NCBI GenBank assembly: GCA_003490025.1
Contig: DNJC01000024.1
Span: 1 to 6,588, forward strand
Source of the DNA: Geobacter sp.
GTDB lineage: Bacteria > Desulfobacterota > Desulfuromonadia > Geobacterales > Geobacteraceae
Length of the DNA: 6,588 nt
Reading direction: 5' to 3'
A model generated the notes under the pieces. That model saw only the letters and a program-made list of their open reading frames with translations, searched no databases and had not been told where the DNA came from. Shown piece by piece: positions 1 through 4,718 of this stretch. A program made the translations under genes and the position numbers. Numbering within the stretch: the stretch's first letter is position 1; each line of letters opens with the position of its first letter.

Positions 1-52
1 CATTCCTGCCGCGATCATCGGTCGAATCGCGGCAGGAATGCCGCTCCTACAG
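1..52. repeat. REP doublet (REPIN-like palindrome), left edge cut
   Basis: Bases 1-15 and 26-40 are perfect reverse complements (15-bp arms, 10-base centre). A smaller hairpin lies inside the right half, GCGGCA (29-34) with TGCCGC (39-44), followed by the tail CTCCTACAG (44-52). This hairpin plus a CTCCTACA tail is the layout of REP elements known from pseudomonads and other proteobacteria. Two copies facing each other form a REPIN-type unit, and the left copy is cut by the window edge, so its tail is not visible. The right tail supplies the TAG stop codon of the yehS gene. RNA from either strand would fold here, so it may also protect or terminate the yehS transcript. The family name is an inference from shape; copy number in the genome was not checked. 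Confidence 0.72.
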
Positions 53-520
53 CGTCCCTTCCCGGTACTTGGCGGTGAGCCCCTTCAGGAAATTACGCAG
101 CATCTGGTCGCCGCACTGCTTGTAGTTCTCCTGCCCCTTGGCGCGAAAGACGGCGGAGAGTTCCGACTTGGACACCGGGAAATGGGCCAATTTAAACAGC
201 GCCAGCATCTCCTCTTCCTTCAGCGCCAGTGCGATCCGTATCTTTTTCAGGATGTCGTTGTTGGTGAGCAGGGTTTCTTCCTTTCCCTTCTCTGGCTCCC
301 CTTCCCTCTTGCCGCGTTTATACGAGATCAGGCCGTCGAGGAAAGCTTCCAGCACCGCGTCGCTGCACTCCACATAACCTTCGTCTTCTTCCTTCTTCAC
401 CAGCGCCGTTATATCCGACTGCCCCATCTTCAGCTCGGCGAGTCGAAAAATCTCTACCACCGCCTTGGTGTCGAGGTTGAGCGCGTAGCGCAGCCTGCGG
501 AAGACGTCGTTCTTTGTCAT
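47..520 (-). CDS. yehS: YehS family protein (DUF1456), two-repeat small protein
   Basis: A 157-residue protein with the size and layout of E. coli YehS (about 156 residues). It contains two copies of one module, residues 3-64 and 87-148. Each begins N-[DN]-[DN]-[IV]-x2-[KR]-[ILV]-R-x-A-L, carries a C-x-D-x-[MV]-L motif (C52, C136) and ends F-L-x-G-L. A charged linker of Lys, Arg, Glu and Gly (about 66-85) joins them. No signal peptide or membrane segment is visible, so it is probably cytoplasmic. The biochemical role of DUF1456 is not established, and none is assigned here. The ATG start has AGGAG five bases upstream. That site lies inside the last codons of the upstream Cys-rich frame, whose TGA overlaps this ATG (ATGA), so translational coupling is likely. 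The stop codon lies in a REP tail. Confidence 0.9.
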   Translation of the reverse strand: MTKNDVFRRLRYALNLDTKAVVEIFRLAELKMGQSDITALVKKEEDEGYVECSDAVLEAFLDGLISYKRGKREGEPEKGKEETLLTNNDILKKIRIALALKEEEMLALFKLAHFPVSKSELSAVFRAKGQENYKQCGDQMLRNFLKGLTAKYREGTL

Positions 521-660
521 GGTTGCTCCTGAAAATCAATTACGCTGTCGGGCCAGACATTTACATAGCATTTAACACAGTTACCGGCAAGCATAACCTC
601 ACCTCCGCCTGCTTCGCAGCACTTTTCGTATGCGCCTGTACACATGTGGGCGCACCACAT
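517..660 (-). CDS. candidate 47-residue Cys-rich microprotein
   Basis: This frame translates to a 47-residue peptide with cysteines at 3, 7, 14, 15, 28 and 31, plus His5. It begins MWCAHMCTGAYEKCC and ends in the acidic, aromatic tail NVWPDSVIDFQEQP. Six cysteines spaced C-x3-C-x6-CC-x12-C-x2-C resemble small metal-binding or redox peptides, although no family is recognised. The TGA stop overlaps the yehS ATG (ATGA), which supports a real translated frame coupled to yehS. The start is uncertain. The frame is open back to a TAA at 715-717, GTG at 669 would add three residues, and the ATG at 660 has no clear ribosome site. The best ribosome site nearby, GGAGG seven bases before the ATG at 594, would give only 25 residues (MLAGNCVKCYVN...). 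It may be a true gene, a leader peptide or a gene remnant. Confidence 0.5.
   Translation of the reverse strand: MWCAHMCTGAYEKCCEAGGGEVMLAGNCVKCYVNVWPDSVIDFQEQP
594..606 (-). promoter_or_regulatory. strong Shine-Dalgarno inside the Cys-rich frame
   Basis: Read on the minus strand, GGAGG occurs seven bases before the in-frame ATG whose first base is 594 (GGAGGTGAGGTTATG). It is the best ribosome site upstream of yehS and would start a 25-residue peptide ending in the ATGA overlap. The same bases encode Gly-Gly-Glu-Val in the longer 47-residue frame, so the match may simply reflect codons. It leaves open which start is used. Confidence 0.4.
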
Positions 661-721
661 TATCGTCACCGGCTCGAAAACGACTGATGCCGCAGTTATA
701 TATTCCAGCGCCCGTTAAATA

Positions 722-742
722 GGGCCAGTTCGACTGAAGCCC
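722..742. terminator. imperfect hairpin between the 72-codon frame and the yehS unit, possible terminator
   Basis: GGGC-CAGT (722-729) pairs with ACTG-(aa)-GCCC (733-742) around a TCG loop, leaving a two-base bulge. On the minus strand the hairpin is followed by TATTTAA, a weak U-tract, five bases after the stop codon of the 747-965 frame. On the plus strand it is followed by CCCTTTATAA. It fits a weak, possibly two-way terminator that separates the frame at 747-965 from the Cys-rich/yehS unit. The bulge and short T-run keep confidence modest. Confidence 0.4.
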
Positions 743-746
743 CCCT

Positions 747-965
747 TTATAACTTGGCTGCAAAACTCGCCACGGGGCTCTGCACCATCCGGCTCACCCT
801 TGCCTCGGCCATTTCCGCGGCCTCGGTCGATAAGTAGGAGCCCACCATGGAGAAGGCAAGCCCGCGCTCGGCTTGATCCAGCTCCGCTTCAAGACCTTCC
901 CCAGACTTGAGCGCCCATTCCTCGTAGAGTGTCAGCAAAAGCGGGAAGCCGATGCCCGAGCGCAC
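747..965 (-). CDS. hypothetical protein or gene remnant, 72 residues
   Basis: From the GTG at 965 this frame gives 72 residues starting VRSGIGFPLLLTLYEEW and ending SPVASFAAKL. It has a short hydrophobic stretch near the N-terminus and a helix-rich, Ala/Glu-rich remainder (EGLEAELDQAERGL, STEAAEMAEARVSRMV). Codon use resembles the neighbouring real genes, unlike the repeat array beside it. No family is recognised. The start is doubtful: AGGG lies only three bases before the GTG. The frame also stays open upstream through the 21-bp array to a TAA in the eleventh unit, so a GTG at 1121 would add heptapeptides of the form PHRVEPS. It could be a small intact gene, a fusion with the repeat, or the C-terminal remnant of a gene whose front was replaced by the array. 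The hairpin at 722-742 lies just downstream of its stop. Confidence 0.35.
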   Translation of the reverse strand: MRSGIGFPLLLTLYEEWALKSGEGLEAELDQAERGLAFSMVGSYLSTEAAEMAEARVSRMVQSPVASFAAKL

Positions 966-976
966 GGTCCCTACGC

Positions 977-1291
977 CATGTGGAGTGGACCACACACGAT
1001 GTGAAGTGGTCGCAACGCGATATGGGCCGGGTCCCAAGCGATGTGGGCCGGGTCCCAAGTGATGTGGACTGGTCCCCACCCGATGTGGAGAGGGCTCTAC
1101 GCGATGTAGAGAGGGCTCCACGCAATGTGGAGAGGGCTCTACGCGATGTAGAGAGGGCTCTACGCGATGTAGAGAGGACCCTCCCCATTAGGAACTGCTC
1201 GGCGCGCGACTTTTAGAGGGCCCCGCGCGATTTTTGGAGGGCTCCTCGCAATTTTTGAAGGGCTCCTCGCAATTTTTGAAGGGGCCTGCGC
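977..1291. repeat. tandem array of fifteen 21-bp units, many palindromic
   Basis: Fifteen consecutive 21-base units start at 977, 998, 1019, 1040, 1061, 1082, 1103, 1124, 1145, 1166, 1187, 1208, 1229, 1250 and 1271 with no indel. Units 6-9 are near identical: GAT or AAT, then the 16-base palindrome GTAGAGAGGGCTCTAC or a one-base variant, then GC. Units 1-5 are a diverged group (GGGCCGGGTCCC in units 3 and 4). Unit 11 is degenerate. Units 12-15 form another group built on GATTTTTGGAGGGCTCCTCGC-like words split here as GATTTTTGG, AGGGCTCC, TCGC. Many units keep a self-complementary core, so RNA from either strand could form serial small hairpins. The 21-base period is a multiple of three, so reading frames pass through it as heptapeptides. 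There are no spacers, so it is not CRISPR. Function is unknown. Confidence 0.9.
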
Positions 1292-1302
1292 AGAAGCAAA
1301 AC

Positions 1303-1340
1303 CCATCCCCCTCCTGGCCTCCCCCTTGAAGGGGGAGGGA
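1303..1340. repeat. GC-rich palindromic element downstream of ftsH
   Basis: CCTCCCCCTT (1318-1327) and AAGGGGGAGG (1329-1338) are perfect reverse complements around a single G. Before them is a second pyrimidine-rich stretch, ATCCCCCTCCTGG (1304-1316). Palindromes of this kind, pyrimidine run then TTGAA then purine run, are commonly dispersed between genes in bacterial genomes; that statement is from general knowledge and copy number here was not checked. It lies about 75 bases past the ftsH stop and could stall or protect the ftsH transcript. On the minus strand it has no immediate T-tract (GGGTTTTGCTT follows some 15 bases later), so it is not called a terminator. Confidence 0.6.
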
Positions 1341-1411
1341 CGTATAGCGGAAGATCGTCGTTAATCGGCTCAACTTAAGAGGTGGCGGCTATGTAATGAG
1401 AAAAGAAGGTT

Positions 1412-3217
1412 TTATGCGGCTGCGGAGATTTCCTCGTCTGAGTCGGAGGGGGTAAGCCCAAGGATGGCGTCGATCTCGGCGCTGTCGAGGGTCTCCTTGG
1501 CGACCAGTTCCGCGGTGAGCCGTTCCAGCGCGTCCATGTTGTCCTGCAGCAGGCTCATGACTTCGGAATAGCAGGTACTGACTATGGAGCGGATCTCGTT
1601 GTCGATTTCCAGGGCGGTGGTGTCGCTGAAACCCTTCCCCCTGTTGGCCCCGCCCGCGCCCGGGTCGGTGCTCTCGTGGTTGCCGAAGGCGACGGGGCCG
1701 AAGGCATGGGACATGCCCCACTCGCAGACCATCTTGCGCGCCGTGTCAGTCGCCCTTGCCAGGTCGTTGCCGGCGCCGGTGGTGGTGGTGTTGAAGATCA
1801 GTTCCTCGGCTGCGCGCCCGCCCATGAGAACTTTCAGGTGCGCGTCCAGCATCTGTTTCGTGTAGCAGTAGATGTCCTCGACGGGGATCTGGATGGTCAC
1901 GCCGAGCGCCCTCCCCCTCGGGATGATGGAGACCTTGTGCACCGGGTCGGCCCCCGCCACAAGCTTCGCCACGATGACGTGCCCCGCCTCGTGATAGGCG
2001 GTGCTCAGTTTCGCCTTCTCGGAAAGCACCATCGACTTCTTCTCCGCCCCCATCAGGACCTTGTCCTTGGCGCTGTCGAAATCGATCATTTCGACGCTTT
2101 CCTTGTTGCCGCGCGCCGCAAGGATGGCCGCCTCGTTGACCACGTTGGCCAGGTCGGCGCCGGAAAAGCCGGGGGTCCCCCTGGCGATCACCATCAGGTC
2201 GACCTCGTCGTGCATCGGTACGTTCTTCGCGTGCACCTTCAGGATGGCCTCGCGTCCCCTGATGTCCGGCGAGCCCACCGCCACTTCCCTGTCGAACCGG
2301 CCGGAGCGCAGCAGCGCCGGGTCGAGGATCTCGGGGCGGTTGGTGGCTGCGAGCACCACGATACCTTCGTTGGTTGAGAAGCCGTCCATCTCCACCAGGA
2401 GCTGGTTCAGGGTCTGGTCCCTCTCGTCGCTGGCGCCGCCGGATGCACCATCGCGCTTGCGCCCGACCGCGTCGATCTCATCGATGAAGACGATGCAGGG
2501 GGACGCCTTCTTCGCCTGGACGAACAGATCCCTCACCCTCGACGCGCCGACGCCTACGTACATCTCGACGAACTCCGAGCCGGAGATGGAGAAGAACGGC
2601 ACGCCTGCTTCGCCTGCGACTGCCCTGGCTATGAGCGTCTTGCCCGTTCCCGGGGGGCCGACCAGGAGGACGCCGGTGGGCATCTTCCCGCCGAGGGTCG
2701 AGAACTTCTGCGGATCCTTCAGGAACTCCACCGTATCGAGCAGCTCCGCCTTCGCCTCCTCGGCCCCTGCGACATCGCCGAAGCATGTTTTCGACTCGGA
2801 ACAGTCGACGAGCTTCGCCCGGCTCCGTCCCACACCGGCGTACCTTCTCAGCATCATCAGGATGAAAACGCCGACCAGGCCGATCATGCTGATCTCGAAC
2901 CACCTCGTCTCCGATTTGGGCGGGTTCGCCGCAAAGTCTATCTTTTTGGAAAGGAGGAATTCCGCAACGTTGGCGCCGGAAGGAAGGAAAAGCAGGAACT
3001 TCTCCCCTTTCATCCCTTCGACCGTGATCTGATCGCCGGCGATCCTGACTTTGGCGATGCCGCCGGTGTTGACCTTGTCCATGAAGGCGGTGTAGCTTAT
3101 CTGTTTCCCCTTGTCGGACTGGCTGGTATTCCAGGAGCTAAGGCCGTACCAACCTGCCGCCACGATCCCTAAGGATAAAGCCATTACAACCAAGGTATTT
3201 CTTCTCGTGTTACCCAT
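1412..3217 (-). CDS. ftsH: ATP-dependent zinc metalloprotease FtsH
   Basis: FtsH is a membrane-anchored hexamer that uses ATP to pull damaged or regulatory proteins into its zinc protease chamber. The 601-residue protein has a first membrane span at about 8-27, a periplasmic domain at about 28-105, and a second span at about 107-123. The AAA domain has Walker A GPPGTGKT (187-194), a pore loop EFVEMYVGVG with Tyr220 in the aromatic position, Walker B IVFIDEID (242-249) and arginine fingers in RFDR (307-310). The protease has HEAGH (409-413) with Asp485 of GAGND as likely third zinc ligand. Length is normal for the family. The ATG at 3217 is chosen because AGGA lies five bases upstream; an in-frame TTG at 3244 has no such support. 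The C-terminal tail (SDSDEEISAA) is acidic. It appears to be transcribed alone. No clear promoter was found. Confidence 0.97.
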   Translation of the reverse strand: MGNTRRNTLVVMALSLGIVAAGWYGLSSWNTSQSDKGKQISYTAFMDKVNTGGIAKVRIAGDQITVEGMKGEKFLLFLPSGANVAEFLLSKKIDFAANPPKSETRWFEISMIGLVGVFILMMLRRYAGVGRSRAKLVDCSESKTCFGDVAGAEEAKAELLDTVEFLKDPQKFSTLGGKMPTGVLLVGPPGTGKTLIARAVAGEAGVPFFSISGSEFVEMYVGVGASRVRDLFVQAKKASPCIVFIDEIDAVGRKRDGASGGASDERDQTLNQLLVEMDGFSTNEGIVVLAATNRPEILDPALLRSGRFDREVAVGSPDIRGREAILKVHAKNVPMHDEVDLMVIARGTPGFSGADLANVVNEAAILAARGNKESVEMIDFDSAKDKVLMGAEKKSMVLSEKAKLSTAYHEAGHVIVAKLVAGADPVHKVSIIPRGRALGVTIQIPVEDIYCYTKQMLDAHLKVLMGGRAAEELIFNTTTTGAGNDLARATDTARKMVCEWGMSHAFGPVAFGNHESTDPGAGGANRGKGFSDTTALEIDNEIRSIVSTCYSEVMSLLQDNMDALERLTAELVAKETLDSAEIDAILGLTPSDSDEEISAAA

Positions 3218-3244
3218 AATTATCCTATTACTTCCATACTGCAA

Positions 3245-3512
3245 GTAGTGAGAGTAATGTTACTGGTGAAAGATCAAGGCTACTTTATTGAAATCTATTA
3301 CTTGTAAAGTTGGAAAAGGTTGCGTTCTAGCCAGAGGGATATCCGGTGAAGTTCGGCGTGCAAAAAATCGGACTACTATTTTTACTCCTGCGCCCTGAAT
3401 TTTGTACAGCCAAATTATTTTAATACGTATCCGCTCATGCCGACTCTACCAGTAATGCCCCCCCGGCTTTCACCCATCCCCACCCCGACCCCCACTGCCG
3501 TTAAGTTTTATT
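3245..3512. other. AT-rich then C-rich gap upstream of ftsH, no gene seen
   Basis: No open frame with a credible ribosome site was found on either strand. The part nearest ftsH (3245-3440) is AT-rich and should hold its promoter. The best match, TTTACA with TAAAGT at about 3281-3308 on the minus strand, has a 15-base spacer and is too weak to call. The distal part (3458-3500) is a run of C-tracts with G-quadruplex potential on the ftsH sense strand. Confidence 0.5.
3473..3493 (-). other. potential G-quadruplex sequence
   Basis: The minus strand reads G5-TC-G4-T-G4-AT-G3, four G-runs separated by loops of two, one and two bases. This satisfies the usual four-tract quadruplex pattern with very short loops. 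A further run of seven G lies nearby at 3458-3464. It sits about 255 bases upstream of the ftsH start, on the same strand as its mRNA. Folding and function are inferred only. Confidence 0.5.
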
Positions 3513-3650
3513 GTTCCTACGCTCCAGCGTGGGAACACGTTGCAGGACGCTCCAGCGTCCGGTGATCTTTACTGACCGCTCAAGAAATAGCACGTGCAGC
3601 TGACGCTGGAGCGTCAGGGGCTTTGCATTCCCACGCTGGAGCGTAGGAAC
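3513..3650. repeat. nested inverted-repeat cluster of four hairpins
   Basis: Four palindromes share the core ACGCTCCAGCGT or its complement: 3513-3536, 3545-3560, 3600-3617 and 3628-3649. The outer pair are reverse complements over 23 bases (3513-3535 against 3628-3650). The inner pair match over 14 bases (cores GACGCTCCAGCGTC and GACGCTGGAGCGTC). The whole 138 bases therefore have the order A-B-spacer-B'-A', with a 39-base central spacer. This is the layout of REPIN or MITE-type mobile palindromic units. No transposase is present in the window, so movement would need one elsewhere. Confidence 0.8.
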
Positions 3651-3689
3651 GATGAACAAGGGAGGGGGGACGATGTGTCAACCGGACGC

Positions 3690-3720
3690 AAAAAGGGGCG
3701 CCTTTTGGGGGCGCCCCTTT
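3690..3720 (-). terminator. intrinsic terminator of the dehydrogenase gene
   Basis: GGGGCGCC (3695-3702) and GGCGCCCC (3710-3717) form a perfect 8-bp stem, extended by A-T pairs, around a seven-base loop. On the minus strand the stem is followed by five T (3694 down to 3690). It lies about 33 bases past the dehydrogenase stop codon, the expected place for a Rho-independent terminator. The A-run and T-run on both sides mean it could also stop plus-strand transcripts. Confidence 0.88.
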
Positions 3721-3752
3721 CCGTTGCCGCAAATCCGGAGTGGTATCCGGCT

Positions 3753-4610
3753 CTATTTCCTAAGCAGCTTGACGATGGCGGAGAAGTCTTCTTCTCCCCT
3801 GCCGTCGGTGACGGCCTGCTGGAAGATCTTGGAGACGGTCTTCGCAGCCGGCAGGTCCAGGCCGAGCTGTTCGGCGGACTCGAGCACCCTGAGCATCTGG
3901 GAGTTCACGTACTTGAGCGCCAGATTTCGGCTGAAATCGCCACGGGCGATGGAGCGCCCTTTGGAGTGGAAGAGCGGCGAGGCGACCCCGCCGGAGTCCA
4001 GGACCTCGAGGATCTTGTCCGGTTTGAACCCCATCTTCTCGCCGAAGACCAGCCCCTCCGAGAGCGACTGCATCATCTCGGCCTGCAGCAGGTTCACGAT
4101 CAACTTCATGCGGGTCGCGTCGCCGATCTTGCCGATATGAATGATGTTGAGCCCGAAGTAGGAGAACGGCTCGCGGCAACGCCCAAGAAGGGCCTCGTCG
4201 CCGCCGGCCAGGATGGTCAAAAGCCCGTTGGCGGCGTGCTCCTTGCTCCCCCACACCGGCGCCTCGAGGAACATGATCCGGTGCTTCACGGCCTCCTGCG
4301 CCATCCGCTCGATGGTCTCGATGCAGTGGGTACCCATGTCGACAAGTATGGTCCCGGGGTCGATACCCTCGAGGACGCCCTGCTCCCCAAAGACCAGGAA
4401 CTCGCTCTCCGGCACGATCACGATAACCAGGTCCTGCCCTTTTGCGGTCGCCATCGGCGATGCGCCGATCTTGACACCGAGCTTTTCCAGTTCCGCTACA
4501 GCAGCGGCATCCTGGTCAAACACCGTTAACTGGTAATCCGACTTGGCCAGGTTGGCAGCCATGTGAACACCGACGGTGCCCAAACCTACAAAACCGATTT
4601 TCTTCAGCAT
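3753..4610 (-). CDS. beta-hydroxyacid dehydrogenase family oxidoreductase (3-hydroxyisobutyrate dehydrogenase / glyoxylate-succinic semialdehyde reductase type)
   Basis: A 285-residue protein of normal length for this family, which interconverts small beta-hydroxyacids and aldehydes or ketoacids with NAD(P). The N-terminal Rossmann fold has GFVGLGTVGVHMAANL (6-21). Asp32 at the end of strand 2 (VFDQD) suggests NADH rather than NADPH, where Asn-Arg is typical. The substrate loop is EAPVWGS (116-122), in which Trp120 replaces the usual Ser of APVSG. The segment DMGTHCIET (91-99) also departs from the usual D-x-S-T. The catalytic block GDATRMKLIVN carries Lys169 and Asn173. The C-terminus GEEDFSAI (272-279) matches family members. 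The ATG at 4610 is chosen because a G-run, GGGGGG, lies three bases upstream and the conserved fold starts at once; an ATG at 4640 lies inside a hairpin. It has its own promoter and terminator, so is probably monocistronic. The substrate cannot be named. Confidence 0.9.
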   Translation of the reverse strand: MLKKIGFVGLGTVGVHMAANLAKSDYQLTVFDQDAAAVAELEKLGVKIGASPMATAKGQDLVIVIVPESEFLVFGEQGVLEGIDPGTILVDMGTHCIETIERMAQEAVKHRIMFLEAPVWGSKEHAANGLLTILAGGDEALLGRCREPFSYFGLNIIHIGKIGDATRMKLIVNLLQAEMMQSLSEGLVFGEKMGFKPDKILEVLDSGGVASPLFHSKGRSIARGDFSRNLALKYVNSQMLRVLESAEQLGLDLPAAKTVSKIFQQAVTDGRGEEDFSAIVKLLRK

Positions 4611-4625
4611 AATCCCCCCAAGGTG

Positions 4626-4644
4626 GCTGATGCTCTGCATCAGC
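4626..4644. promoter_or_regulatory. palindrome in the dehydrogenase leader, possible operator or RNA hairpin
   Basis: GCTGATGC (4626-4633) and GCATCAGC (4637-4644) are perfect 8-bp arms with a three-base centre. It lies about 33-51 bases downstream of the inferred transcription start and 15 bases before the start codon of the dehydrogenase. It has no T-tract, so it is not a terminator for nth. It could be a repressor site or a leader hairpin near the ribosome site; no regulator is identified. Confidence 0.45.
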
Positions 4645-4683
4645 AGAAAATCATGTTCGCATTCCTCAAAAACTCAAGGCCCC

Positions 4684-4711
4684 ATTATACTCAAAGATCG
4701 TTCTTGTGCAA
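4684..4711 (-). promoter_or_regulatory. sigma-70-like promoter for the dehydrogenase
   Basis: On the minus strand TTGCAC (4711-4706) and a perfect TATAAT (4689-4684) are separated by 16 bases. The start point would be near 4677, giving a leader of about 67 bases. The -35 box begins eight bases after the nth stop codon, so the dehydrogenase can be transcribed without nth. Confidence 0.75.
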
Positions 4712-4718
4712 CACTGTT

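Noticed and set aside
47..532. Plus-strand 164-codon frame overlapping yehS
   Set aside because: It starts within the REP element and is antisense to yehS, whose two-module structure and ribosome site are clear.
929..1216. Plus-strand frame with repeated RDVERAL heptapeptides
   Set aside because: The repeat is open in several frames on both strands. No ribosome site and no unique coding part outside the array were seen.
977..1291. CRISPR array
   Set aside because: Units are contiguous 21-mers without spacers, and no cas gene is present.
1188..1373. Minus-strand 61-codon frame with FKNCEEP heptapeptides
   Set aside because: It is made wholly of the 21-bp array and the CCTCCCCC palindrome, with no independent coding sign.
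1676..2377. Plus-strand open frame of 233 codons, and another at 2001-3032
   Set aside because: Both are antisense to the conserved AAA and protease parts of ftsH and show no recognisable protein features.
3218..3244. Longer ftsH starting at a TTG at 3244
   Set aside because: No ribosome site precedes the TTG, while the ATG at 3217 has AGGA at five bases and begins directly before the first membrane span.
3594..4529. Long plus-strand open frame of 311 codons
   Set aside because: It lies antisense to the dehydrogenase, begins in the hairpin cluster, crosses the terminator, and its product shows no recognisable domain. GC-rich genes often leave such shadows.
4611..4640. Longer dehydrogenase starting at the ATG at 4640
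   Set aside because: That ATG lies inside the leader palindrome and adds ten residues before the Rossmann strand that family members lack.
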